DNA of 64,000 bases from Pardosa pseudoannulata (Eukaryota > Arthropoda > Arachnida > Araneae > Lycosidae), in assembly GCA_032207245.1 (NCBI GenBank), contig CM063509.1:10264085-10328084 (forward strand). Direction: 5' to 3'. This document shows, one piece after another, positions 36,201-50,384 of the stretch. Made by a program: the position numbers and the translations under genes. Within the stretch, counting starts at the first letter, position 1. The number at the start of each line of letters is the position of its first letter. The notes under the pieces are model-generated. The model was not told where the DNA came from, searched no databases, and saw only the letters and a list, made by a program, of their open reading frames with translations.

Positions 36201-39200
36201 TTATCTTCAATCAAAAGTTCTTTTTCCATTCCAGAAAAGCTTATTATACCTTTCTTGCATACATTGTCTTCAAAGCTATTTTTAGATACATTAACTCGAG
36301 CAAAATGGCCACTAATAGAAAATTCAAATCTGCGATTTCTTGCTAAAGAACAATTATGCATTGAAAATGAATGTGTAAAATTTTCATTATACTGCCACAC
36401 ATAAGGAAGCCTGATATCGATTCCACCTCTATTGTTTTCAAATAAAGTATTGTTTATAGTCCAGTGAAATAGATTATTAGAATTACGTATGTCTCTACTG
36501 TAGTGCAACAGGCCTTTTTCATTTGAATGTATAGTAGAGTTGATTATTGTGTAATTTATCTAAAAAAAGTATTAAAATAATTAGTATTGTACAAAAAAGT
36601 ATATATAATAAAATAAGCTGTGAAGTAATGCAATTTAAAACAATAACATATTAAAAAATTAAAAATTGGGTTTTACCATAAACTGAGTAAATAAATATAC
36701 TCACAGTGAACAAAAATAATCATAGATCTGTATAAATAGGATCCAAGTTAGTATTACATTTTGTTTATTAACCACACGATGTGTGCAATATTCACGAAGT
36801 AATTTTTTATTAAAAAAAATCAATCAAACTGTTTTATCACAGAAAAATTTTAGAAAATACTTCTATCAATAAACATAAAAATTAAATTTAAGTTATAAAC
36901 AATAAAACCTATACAACATTAAAGGATAGTTAATTTCAATATAAATAAATAAAGATTTTCAATCATATAATCATAGTTATTTATGTAGCTGTGTTTTGAA
37001 GGGAAACATGAAATAGCCTATGTCTAAAAATGTAACAGAATGATAAAAATTATAGTTGAATAGTTAGCTGTTGAAAGTTTAATAAGAAAATTGACTACTA
37101 CAATTGTTAAGAGAATAATTTTTATGGTATGAAAATGTTTTCTCTATTCAGAACTATTTTGAATGAATATTCATTTTTGGCAAAATGCAATTTGTGAGTA
37201 CATATAAAATTTTAATACAGCTTACAATATGCTACTTTTAAATTTAATTTTTTTTTCACAGTTGTCTTTCAAATTTCATAAATAAACATTAAGTACATAT
37301 TAACTTCTCTATTTTGTGATTAATCCATTTATGACTAGTGTTCTATTGTTTAGTGTTCTTCTCGGGCCTTATCCAGCCCCCCTCCACTGGTCCCTAATTT
37401 TTTTTCTTGCTAGGTTATTTGCATCTCTTACATGGCTTTCTTGACGTCTTTTGCTGGTTTCTCATTTGTTTTTGTGTCTATATACAATTTAAAAAATTCT
37501 CAAAAAAATATATAAAATCCTTTAAATTTGTAAGAAAAAATGTATAAAACTTTTTATTCTGGTCAAACATTGCTTTTTGTATTTCTCCCTTTCTATTTTC
37601 TGTTTTAAATTCACTTCTCTCTCGATTGACGAAGGCAGAGCGTAATATTTAAATTTTCTGACTTGCTTTAACGATCCTCGTATACGTTATTAAGTTCTCT
37701 CTTCATGTGTAGGCGTGGTGCACTCAGTTGAGTGACGGCCCATTTGCTCATCACACTTCTCGGGTTGACGGTTCGATCCCCAATGATATCTAATTTTCTC
37801 AATGTATGCTTAGTTTAATTTTTTTCTTTTTCTTTTATTTTATTATTTCTTATGTTGTTTTATTAAATTTAATACTTTTTTATTTTTAATTTCAATTCTT
37901 ATATTTTATTTTATTTTATTTTTTTTTATTTTCATTTATCATGTATCTTTGTTCGGATGTCCCTAGCCACTTAAATATTTTTTGTCTTCTATCCTTAATC
38001 TTTCTTTTTGTTATTTTTATGTATTTCTTTCCCCTTTTAGTTTTTTATTCTCTGCTCACCTCATTTTTGTGCTCACTATTAGAATTCTCTGGATTAGAGG
38101 ACTCGACCCAGAGAATCTAGTTGAACTCACTTCTTGTAGGTTTTCTATTGTTGGGAAAGTCTGATTAATTCATAGGCTGGTGTTTCACAGCAAACAGCAT
38201 AATGCAATTTTATGTTAACATGAAAAATATGTTATCTCATACATGAAATGTTCATAGGGTTATCACATATAATAGTCGATATAATTGTAGGTGGTACATT
38301 TTCTGAAGCAAATCACAGGATTTTATAAATTATAAACAAAATAGATTTGCCTAATCTTCCATTTTTTAAGCATCACTGGAAATTAAATGATGATTTGCAA
38401 ATAAAATTAAATAGATTTTTAATAAAATGAAATGTTTTTTAAAGTATTTTTCTTTTTAGCAAATACTATGAGAGAATTCAAACTCTGACATGAGTAATTC
38501 TTGCCCTGGGGTCCACCTAATCTTTAGGCTCTGGTGATGGTTGGTTGGTTGGTTGGTTGGTTGGTTGGTTGGGGTTTTTTGGCGCAAGATCCAGGCTAGG
38601 ATATGCTGCGCCAAACAAAGATTGAAATTAAAAAAAGGAAAATATATATATAAATACACATATATATAATATAATATATATATAAATATATTTATATATA
38701 TATTTAATATATATAAATAGGCTCTGGTGATCATTTATTTATATGTTTACTCACATTGGAACTTAAATTTATACATTTAATCAGATTAGATTTTCTCTCT
38801 TCAATTAGACAGCAAAAAGCAATAAACATCACATATTTCTTATTCAGTTTACAAAGGTACAGTATCTAAAAAACTCATATTATCTTAATATCAATTTACT
38901 TAAAAGAAGAAAAGCAACTTCTCAAAAATAAAACTTTAACATTCTTTGATTGTAATTACAATTATTAATATATATATATATATATACACATCCTAATAAA
39001 GGATATATACATCCTAGTACATCTTAGTGGGATTTTTATGTCCAATATTATATAGGCTGATATATAATATATATATATAGCATATATATACAGTGAAACT
39101 TCTCTGAGCGGCCACCCCTGTATAGCGGTCAACCACTAAACGGCCAAATTTTCATGGCACAGATTTTCTAACTCATAGACCTAATGGTAAAATAACCTGT

Positions 39201-40048
39201 ATTAGCGGCTACCCGACCCCCTCTAAATGGCAACCAAGTAGGATTACCCCTTTCATTTTTCGGGAAATTCTACTGACTACATGGTTTAATTTTAAGTGAA
39301 AAAACTCAAGGTCAGGTTTATGGTTGGATATAAGACAAAGGAATAACTTGAGAAGTCCATTCCCGCGTTACCCCCACCCTTCTAAGAAAGATTATATCTG
39401 TTATATCTTTTGCATTCTTCCCACACCCTTCAGATAGGGAATCCCTATTGCACCATCCATAGAAACTAAGGGAGGAATTGGACAATTGAGCGTTGAAGGT
39501 GTCCTAGGGCCTTTGTTTGGAATTCCAATCGGTAAAATTAAGGAAGAATTGCACCTCTGTCAGCAAAAATGTCCTTCACACACACATGTATCACAGTTTA
39601 ATTTCATTAGTTGCTCAGTGATCCAAACTGCAACAATGTCGAAATGCATTTTTCTAATCTCGAGCAGAGCATTGAAGTTCTGTGTGAATATGAGAATGGC
39701 AACTCGGCAAGAAAGTTAGCTGAATTATTTAACTGTGAAAGAACAGGAATCAACAAAGTCATTAAAGAAAATAATTTGATTTTGAAGGAGTACAAAGACT
39801 ACAGAACACACAGAAACAAATTGTAGCCTTTTTTTAAAAAAATGTAAAGGTACATGTAATAAAGTACTATTTTCTCTTTAGATACGTTTTAAATTTCATT
39901 TACTTAAGGAATATATGTCAGACTTGCTTATATTATGCATTATAGTAATTATCTTACCATAGTAAATAAAACCTTTTAGAGCAGCCAACTCCTCTAAGCA
40001 GCCAAATATTCTCGGTAGGAGGGTGGCCGCTCAGAGAGGTTTCACTGT

Positions 40049-40080
<32 letters not shown>

Positions 40081-43000
40081 CATCCTTGTAAAGAATATTA
40101 AGTTATTTATAAAAAAATTCCCATTAATGAAACAATAAGTTTTCTATCCTATAAATAACTGTCAACTATTCTATAGTTATTGTCAAAAATAAAACTACAA
40201 TCAATTTAGATCACACTTACTTCAGCCAGATTTTTTACAACAGGATCCCAAAATGGTGTCCACACAAATATCGATTCTGCTTTACTCTTTGATATATCAG
40301 TATTTGTAATAAGAATTGTTTCATTGGTATGCCTATGAAAATGATCATCCTGTTCACTGATGTCCCGATTATAGTGATGACTTGATATCCCTCGCTTGCA
40401 GCCACGGATGTTTACAGAATCAATATGGATTAATGGATGGGTTTCCCATGGAGCTTTATTTCTCTGACCTACAAGAACATATAATTTATTAATAAATCAG
40501 ATTGCAAGCATTTATTATAGTTCAACAGAAAATTCATTCTAAATTATCAAGATTATTATTATGATTATTATTTAGAATTAATAATTCATTCTAAATTATC
40601 AGCAAGCTCTTTTGGCTTGAACCAAAATCAACAAAAAATCTGAGTATTTAAAAGACATTTTAGTTCATACCACTAATCCAACAGGAATTTATTTAAAATA
40701 GTCATTAAAGAAACATAAAAAATAGAACAAACAAAAATAAAACAAAAGATAAAATATAAAAATTCAAAATTATAATTCTAATTATTATAAGAATAAACAT
40801 AATTAAATTAATTTTATTATACACATTCAGTTTGATATGAATGTCTCTCATGATGTTGGATGTGTAACATCAATTTAGTCAAGTCACGAACTCCGGTTCC
40901 GAAGGTCAGCACACTAACCAATAGGCCATTATTTGACAGGAATTTTTGGTAGTTAAGCTGTTTCCATTTTTACAAAAAAGAAATTTATAACTTATGCTTA
41001 TTTTTATAGTTTAAAATTTAAAGAAATGTTAGCTTCGGAAATTTTGAAATATATGACACTGTAATACAAAAGTATATAAAATACATTCCTACCATCTACA
41101 GAAGCAATATACATGATGCCTTGACCACTAGGATTCAGTTGAGAGTCATACTCCACAATTACTCCAAATCCTGGAGTTTGTAAAGGAAATGCAGTAAGAT
41201 TTTCTCTCAAGTCCCAATGGGTAACATCAGCATCTATAGTTAATCTTCCATAAATTTTCATATTTTCAGTCGATGTTTGTCCAAATGGGTTTAACACAAC
41301 AATACCAATACTACGCCCACTGGTAGTCATTATGTTAAAATTTTTTCGATCCACTGTTTTAGTAAACACTAAGTAACGATATTCATCATAATTAAGTGTT
41401 ATATTACTATGTATGTCATCAGGAATTCTTATAACTTTTTTTCTTTCTTCTAAATTTATCCATGATATTAAATCCCTTTGCTCTAACTTTGAAAACATTG
41501 GATTGTACAAAATACCACTACCAGCATTTTCTTGTATATCACATTGGTGGATTTTTAATCCTTGTGAATGTACAATAATACCATGGCGTCGATTTGAAAG
41601 AATCTGGCTATCAATTATCTGCCGACTTTGGGGAACAAACATTTCATTCCACATTATTCCAATACCAGAGTCAGTGTTACTGTTTATTTTCAATTTTTCC
41701 AGAAAATGTTTATTAAAGTCAATTTGAAGTGCAGGTTTGAAACCATTAGTTGCATAATCTAGTAATCCAGCTTTTTCTATTATAACATTTTTTAACCTGC
41801 TCTCTTCAGCAGCCATTCCTAATCTTAAACCAGACCAAGATGGATGATAGCACCTTAAACCAACTCTTGTAAAACATGAATTTTCAAAATCTTTTTCAGA
41901 TTTGCATTTTGTAATGTCTGTATCTAATACAGAACACTGAAGATTTGATACAATAATAGGAAATCTTGAGCTATGGTCGAATTCTGACTGTTCTAGAAGC
42001 CAGTCCTCTGGATGAAGAACCAAACCCATCTGATTGCAAGCAATTGATGCATCTACAATATCCCAACCGTAATCACAGACACTTCCCCAATTTCCATCAA
42101 TAAATACTTCAAGCAATCCAGCTGTTGGTCCAGATAACCTGATATTACTTTCTTCAGTCATTCCCCGTGGATTATCGTTCATTGTATAAGTTATAGGGTT
42201 CATGTTAGAATTACTTTCACTTAATAGAACCCCTTGAACCATCATTCCAATAGACTGATCAAATTTTAAAGTAGACCCAGGTTCTATATTTAACCTACCA
42301 TTTCCAGGTCTCACATAAATATCTCGTTTCACAGTATATACACCTTTTGGCAAAGTGATTGAACCTGGAACTTCACCTCCTATTTCAGATTCAGTTTGAA
42401 AGGGAATAATTTTATCTCTCTCATGATTATCAGATATAGCAGTAGTGGAGTCAAGATCAGAAGCTACAGTTAAGAAAGGCAGAAATTCAACTCTTGCTAA
42501 ATTATAACGATCCTTACGATCAAATATTCTTTCATAAACTCTTCGAACATTATTAGAATATCCCCAGTAGTTATAAGTAGCATTAACAACTATATGATGC
42601 TTAACCACATGAGAACCAAGTTCATATGTTGAACCTTGATTATCCAAACGATTGCGTATAATTTTTGTATTCTCAGAAGAAACTACTACAACAGCAGCTA
42701 CACGTGAACGTGGATTCAGAGAAGGAAAAGGTTCTTTAATGAAATTTCCCTCTAGCTCATTTTTGTAGAAAAATATCTCTTGGACTGTTGTTGCTTGGCA
42801 TACACCAATATTAACTACAAATTTTCCAGTATTTTGCATAAAAGTATTATACTGGATCTCAGCTTTAGCAGGTATATTTGTATAGTTATCATCATCAAGG
42901 CCATTTATGAGAATAACTCCTCTTCTAAAGCCTCTAAATTCATTATGTTCTACTAGTAAATGCGAACGAAGAATAGGGGTAACTTCTAGAGCCAAATGGT

Positions 43001-46000
43001 CACTATTAAGAAACTGGTTATGAGTAATTAGAACAGTACTTTGCATAGCATCTTTATTTGATGACCAACAAGAAGCCACTGAAATTCCACTGTCTTTATT
43101 AGTTCTAAAAGAATTCAAACTTATATTCCAAAACGAATTAGAAAGACATTGATTTCCAATGAGGATTCCATACAATGTATTGTTCACAACCTCTGAAGCA
43201 GTGATGTGAACCGTATGATTCAGTGCAATATAGTTTGAAGTTTCATTAAACCAGAAACTAACACCTCTTCCCACATTGTCTCCAATAGAAGATCTATCGA
43301 TATGTATAAAACCTCCTGAATAAGTTACATTAATGCCATCTCCATGATTATGACTGATTATACTGTTGTTCACAACAACATCACCACATCCGCTAGAAAT
43401 ATCCAATCCAGCCATGTGACCATTTCTTGATAGAATTGAACTATTGACCAAAACACCTGAACGTTGCCCTTCGATGTAAATTCCTTTGCCATGATTAGAT
43501 GAAATGCTGCATTTTGTGACATTCAAATCATATGCTCTTCCTGAAAAATTAAATATAACTTAGTTTTGTAATTGTAAGACATAAAAAGAAATACTTAAAA
43601 CAGCTTTAAACAAACAAACCCAGACAGAGAATGAAACAGTTAAAACTTGTGAAAAGAAGTACAAGCACAGTAGTCAATTATTCCTTAATTTCCACAAAAC
43701 TAATATAAAATTAAAAAAAACAAAACATTTTAACATATGAATTTATTTATTCCTAGCGCTATGAAGAAAATAACTATGTACAAATAAAAATATTTCTACA
43801 GAACAACCTACTTTTGCTACCTTGAGTTATTTTTTTTTATATTAATTTCTTTTCACAATCACAGGTAAATAATCACATTAAAATATACATGCTATACTTT
43901 TCTACAAAAATTTAAAATTTAAATTCTTCTCCTTAACCCTCTGACTGCTAAATTTGTAAACCCAGATCTCTTTAAAAATTGAGTATTTTTTTGTTGCATA
44001 GTTGAAGTATATATATATATTGGAGAATTGAAATACTATTTTTTTTCAAGAAAAGATTTTTTATTATGACTTTTATCATGAGAAAGTAAGCTTTCAGAAA
44101 AACTCTTTTTAGATGTTATCACAAAAAAATTATTTTTTAATAAATTTCAATTGAAATACAGTTAATTTATAATTTATAACATACTATCTATAATTCTATT
44201 ATCGAATATAACTATAGTTCTAGTCATCTAATTCTATTTATTACCTAATAAAATGTCTAATACTGTATATAATTTATTCCACTGGTTAAATGGTGAAAAG
44301 GTGGAATGTGTTTCTTAATAAAGATTCACATGCCCGCGAAAATCGCGGGATGAGCAAATTTTGCTACTTTTGAATTGCCTCTGGAAATAGCGGGATGAGC
44401 ATCTGGAGGGTTAAAAATCAAAATAGTATCTAAACAAAGAATAGACTTCTATCAAAGTAGAAGCTTATTAAAAATATTATATAAGTCAAGGTCAAGGTAA
44501 TTGGGTTTAACGGAGTACTTAGCAAAGTGGAAAGTCTTCACTATAATTTCCGAACTTAAAACAGATCAAAACATCCATTTAGGCCTCTAGGCAAAAAGTG
44601 ATCCAAACAAAAATTTAATACACTCCAGCTCACTAGGAAGCAAGGAGGTGAGGATGTTCTCATAAAAAATTATCAGTAACCAACGCATTGTCTAATCAGG
44701 GGATAATTAAGACTGGAACCTTGACAATGACCAGTAAGTATGGTTAACAGCAATGCATAGTATTCAATACAACGTGAAGCTCAAAAAAAAAATTACATAA
44801 AAAAGTTACAGGGACTATAACAAAAGCAACTTGGTACAGCAAACAATAAAAAATAATCAAAAAGTGACGACACTAACAAAAAGATATATTTTTGTGTTTT
44901 ACAAAATTTTAAAATTTTTATTTAGCATTTTTTCAATTTTTTATAGACATAAAACGAGACAGAACTTTGTGCAAAGTACAAAACAAATAAGAGCAAAGTA
45001 GCAGAATGATACGAAAACCAAAATATTGGAAAAAATAAAAATAAGAAAAAAAATAGCCAAAAAGTACAGAAAACGGTACTTCCCAAATAAAAACAGCAAA
45101 ATACAAAAATTAGGCAAAAAAAAAAAACCTAAAATCGTAATTTTAGGAGAAATTAGAAGTTGATGTCGTCAAATTATATAAGTATTTATATAATATTTTT
45201 TAATATTTTTAATAAATTTTTTAAATATTATATAAGTATATATGATTTTATTTTTATTTATAAACTCTGATGTTAAGTGTTGTTGTTTTTGATAATGCCA
45301 CTTGGACAAGCCAAGAACGTATGCCAGAGTCTACTCATATTAAGGCAAAGGGGTACACTTTTCATTTGAAGAGGCTTGGCCTGCCATCACCTTCAAAACT
45401 TCAAGGACATTACAACAGAAACCTATTTTATATCCAGCTGCCATTAATAAACATGGCAGATCTTTAACTGGCTCAAGCCTTGATCTCATATTCCAATTAT
45501 AAAATCATTGTCTTGCCAACTGAGTTGCAAAGTTAAGTGTATGTGAAGCTTGTCCGTGTATTATTTATCACCTGCATTATAACTTTTATTACTTCTTATG
45601 TGACATTTAATTGATAAAATTAAAATTAAGACCATTTAAAGCAATTTTTGAGCAGTTTTGGTTGGTTAAAACTGCTTTTATCCAGTGTCCTGATCATAAT
45701 CAGTTAGAATTACAACCCTGACCCCGAATGAGCTAAAATACAATTAATCCGAAAACAACTTCAATATAACTGAGCTAAATGTTCAGGCTGCAAATTTAAA
45801 CATTTGTGCACATTCAGATTAACTACTCAAGTAGTTTATCCTAGTTTAGGCAGTTTACAATCTCATACATTCATACAGATAATGACTGGATACTGGATAT
45901 AGATAATCAAAAGTTTCACATATATCTAAATATTTTAAACTACCTTAAGAATTGTAACAAAAGCATTCTAAGTTGGTGATGAAGATTTACAAATCCTCAT

Positions 46001-47829
46001 CAGCTTAGGAGAAGTTTACAGTGAAACTTCACCGAGCGACCACCCTTCTAAACGGCTAATTTTTTCATGGCACAGATCTTTTGACTCATAGACCTAATGG
46101 TAAAATACACTGTATCGAGGCCACCCGACCCCCTCTACGCAGCCACCAAATGGGATTGTCCCTTTCATTTCTCTGGAAATTCTACTCACTCCGTGCTTTA
46201 ATTTTGAGGGAAAAACTCAAGGTCAGGTTTATGGTTGGATATAAGACAAAGGAAAAGTTTAGAAGCCCATTCCCATGCCCCCCCCCCTTTTCTAAGAAAG
46301 ATTAAATCTGTTATCTCTTTTGTATTCTCCCCATACCCTTCAGATAGGGAATCCCTATTGCACCATCCATCGAAACTGAGGGAAGAACTGGGCAATCAAG
46401 CATTGAAGGTGTCCTAGGGCCTTTGTTTGAAATTCCAATCGGTAAAGTTAAGGAAGAATTGCACATCTGTCAGCAAAAATGTCATTCACAGCAGTTTCAT
46501 TTCCTTAGTTGGTCAGTGATCTGAGTTGCAACGATGTCGAAATGCATTTTTGTAAATCTCGAGCAGAGAATTGAAGTTCTACATGAATATGAGAATGGCA
46601 AATCGGCAAGACAGTTAGTTGAATTATTTAAATGCGGAAGAACAGATATCAACAAAGTCATTATAATAGAAAATAATTTGATTTTGAAGGAGTATGAAGA
46701 CTACAGAGCAAACAGAAATAAATTGTCGCCTTTTTTTAAAAAAATGTAAAGAAGCATGAAATAAAGTACTATTTTTTCTTTAGATAAGTTTTAAATTTCA
46801 TTTACAAAAGGAATATATGTCAGACTTGTTTATATTACGCATTATAGTAATTATCTTATAATAGTAAATAAAACCCGTCAGAGAGGCCAACCCCTCTAAG
46901 CAGCCAAATATTCTCAGTATAGAGGGGGGGGTCGCTCAGAAAGGTTTCACTATAATTTTAATTTAATTATTCAAGTTCTATTAATTCAGGTCTTAATTTC
47001 ATTCCATTCTTGATGCATTTAAAAGTCAAATGCAAGGCTTTGTTTTTATTATATATATATTAATGATAATCTTTTCAGTTCTTGATTATGTACTCCAACA
47101 GTGGTCTACTACAGATTCATTAAATTTAAACAAGGTTAATACATCATAAAAATACTTTAAAATCGCTATTGTAATGTATGAAGAATTAAAATTCTCTTTT
47201 CAGACAGATTTCTTTTATTTCAACTTACCTTGATTTGCAAGAATTTCCACTACAAAAGAAACATCTCGGCGGCTTGTTGTTCTATACTTTAAGAGAACTC
47301 TCTGCTTTGAACTAGTTATACTCTGAGGATAAGTGTTGTTCAGAATAGGTACTGAAGCCAATAGTCTTATTCCATCATATACGTCAATACGAGAGGCAAA
47401 CTTTGGATCAAGGATATCACTTGAAAATCCCAAGAAATTTACAGTTAAAACTTGTCCAGTTCTGCCCGCTACTTCAAAAGCCTGCAACAAAAATGTAAAG
47501 TAAATAATCTATACACAAAATATAAGTAATTTAATTTAAAAGTATTTTAAATTAAATTATACAATTATTTGATTAGTAATAATATTTAACAATTATTTCA
47601 TTTACTCTAAATATAATTTTTTAGCACTAAAACAGAATGAAATGAAAAATACATGATAAAAAAATAAAGGAAAAAAGCCAGGGAAAATTTTAAACTCAAG
47701 TCTAGTGATGTAATATAAACCCACTTAAGAAGTTTTCCAAGGGCCTAACTCATTAAAACTTCTTAAGCAGGAAAACTTCTTAAATGGAAAATCAGGCAAT
47801 AAGCATTATTTATGTGTATGTGTTTGTGA

Positions 47830-47895
<66 letters not shown>

Positions 47896-50339
47896 ATACA
47901 TAAATATATATACAGTAAAACCCACTTGAGAAATTTTCTAAGGGAATAGAAAGAGAAAACGTCTTAAACGAATATAATTTTTTAAAAAACGAAATAATTA
48001 CAGAGGTAATGAGGAGAGATTTTTTTCTTTATAAAATAATATATAAACAATAGGTTTGGTTTTCTTAAAAATTTACATTTTTGCATATTTAAAAAGTCAG
48101 CTAATAAAGTAAAACAACATAATTACCTTAGAATAGCTTTAATTTAGCTAAGAAATTTTGCTTTAAACACCACTGGATTTGATTTTACAAAAAAAATCGG
48201 TTATAGTTTTTTGTTTTTGTTTTTTATCGGCAATTTGTAATCGATAACAGTCCAGCTGTCTTAAGCTTTTAAAAACTTCTTCAGGTACATTTTAAATAAA
48301 AATGACAACAATTGTTTTCATCCATAAATATTCACCTTTACACACAGAGAGAGAGGGAAAAAAAATAGTAATAGAAAGACAGCTATAAACACATTCTGTA
48401 AGTAAACTTAGAAATGAAAGAAAACTTTTTAAACGGAAAAGAGTTTCCAATGAAATTTTATGAACAGGTTATTTTAACATTGTATGAATAGGGGGAAAAA
48501 TGGGTACAGAAAATATAAATGTCTTAAGCGGGAACTTCTTAAATGGATTTTACTGTATTGAATTCTACCAAATAAGGTTCTAATCATATTCAATTCTTTA
48601 ACACAACTCACTAGTGAAATGTGAGACTTTAGTATTTATTAATAATCCTTTCAGTTGTTGGTGATGTACTTCAACATTAGTCTACTCAAAGTATACCAAA
48701 TTCAAACAAGTTTAAAGCCATAAAAAAAATTATGTTTACATTAAATTCTAAAACAGCTTTTGTAAAATATGAATAAGTCTAACAAATCATGACAGCTAAT
48801 AAAAATTTTTTAAATCTTCTATTGTGTTCTATTTTAAACAAGCTGACAATCCACCATAATATAACACATAACAAGCTGATAATCCACCATAATATAGCAC
48901 ATAACAAGCTGATAATCCACCATAATATAGCACATAACAAGCTGATAATCTACCATAATATAGCACATAACAAGCTGATAATCCACCATAATATAGCACA
49001 TAACAAGCTGATAATCTACCATAATATAGCACATAACAAGCTGATAATCCACCATAATATAGCAAAATTAACTATCAAATAAATTTATTTGAGGCTAAAA
49101 ATGGACATCTCGATAAGATCAGCAACGAATGATTACGAAAACACATTTCTATTACAAATTTCACCTCACAATGAGTGACCATGTAGATTTATTCTGATAA
49201 GACCAGCAGCTCATTCAGCATTATGCAGCAATTTCGACAATGGAGGTGTTAAGTACTTTATTGAGACAGCTGGAAAATGTGGCAAGTAGGCAAAAAAAAT
49301 TAGCATTTATGTCAGACATAGCTTTAAAAGACTGGTAAAAAGAATTTAAGTCAGCAAACACTCCTTTAAATATGATATTATATGGCTGGGAAAATAGACA
49401 GGGAAGAATGAGAAGGGAAAAAGGAGAATTTTAGATATTTTAGGTGTAATAATTTTGATATATTACATATATTATATGATCTGTAATATATCTTACTTGT
49501 TCACAATTTTTTGAAAACTGATTCCTATCTTGCACGTGACTTCTTCTTACGGGATAATTCTGTTCTTCTCCTAGACTAGCACTTTCACAGAATGACGGAG
49601 CTTTACCAAAATTTTCATGCCGTACATAGTGAATTCCATTTCCTCCATTTTCTTCTACATTTACACCATTTATAGTTATTTGGCTCACACTACTGTTTAT
49701 AAATATACCATGTCCTGAAAAAATAAAAATATTGATTTAAACACAGAAAAAAAAAGTGATATAAAGATTTATTATTTTTCATACAGAATTCATGTTTTAA
49801 ATGTTCCTAGAATCTATATTACATCAGATAAAATATCCATTCACATTTTTATAAATTAAGAGTGAAGAATTAATAATCCTAAAATATTTAATACAGAATA
49901 CAACTAGTTCTTCCTTTATAATATTTAAAAAATATAAATATATTTTTAATAATTAAAAGTATATACAATTTCAACTATATTAATTTAGTCATTAAAATAT
50001 TTTCCTGCAACAATATTTAGTATTCCTCAATTTTCATTAAAAGTTGGTCCATTAAACTAAAAATGGCAATTGTAATTTACTTTCATGTAAACAAAAACTC
50101 ATATATGGGAATGAAATAATCCCTAGATGCACATTGTGATAAATATAACTGTAGAACATTGTATTCAACTATTGTCAAATATTACATCTATTCTAATTTC
50201 ATAAAAAAGGGTAAATAGACAAATAAACTCCTTCCTTTAAATACATTGATATCAAAAGTAAGCTTAAAATGTTTTGGGTTTACTATTCTTAACTTCACCA
50301 TTTTTTTCTGAGGTGTATATGTAGGTATGTATATATATA

Positions 50340-50384
<45 letters not shown>

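Larger units (their letters stand above)
36560..40220 (-). other. bark intron, 3.7 kb
   Basis: Contains a pyrimidine-rich zone with a tRNA-like head (37300-38165), a retroposon with 14-bp duplication (38539-38717), TA runs and a Tigger-like element (39092-40047). Confidence 0.75.
43541..47228 (-). other. bark intron, 3.7 kb
   Basis: Holds a TTAA MITE (43937-44410), an unassigned coding-like piece (45270-45467) and a Tigger-like element (46018-46953). Confidence 0.75.
47482..49496 (-). other. bark intron, 2.0 kb
   Basis: Contains related TIR pieces (47724-47792 and 47922-48555), a long TA microsatellite (47830-47892) and a 33-bp minisatellite (48838-49064). Confidence 0.75.

Noticed and set aside
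48829..49082. Repetitive open frames and CRISPR-like regular spacing at the 33-bp array
   Set aside because: Units are contiguous with no unique spacers, the source is eukaryotic, and the frames follow from a period divisible by three.
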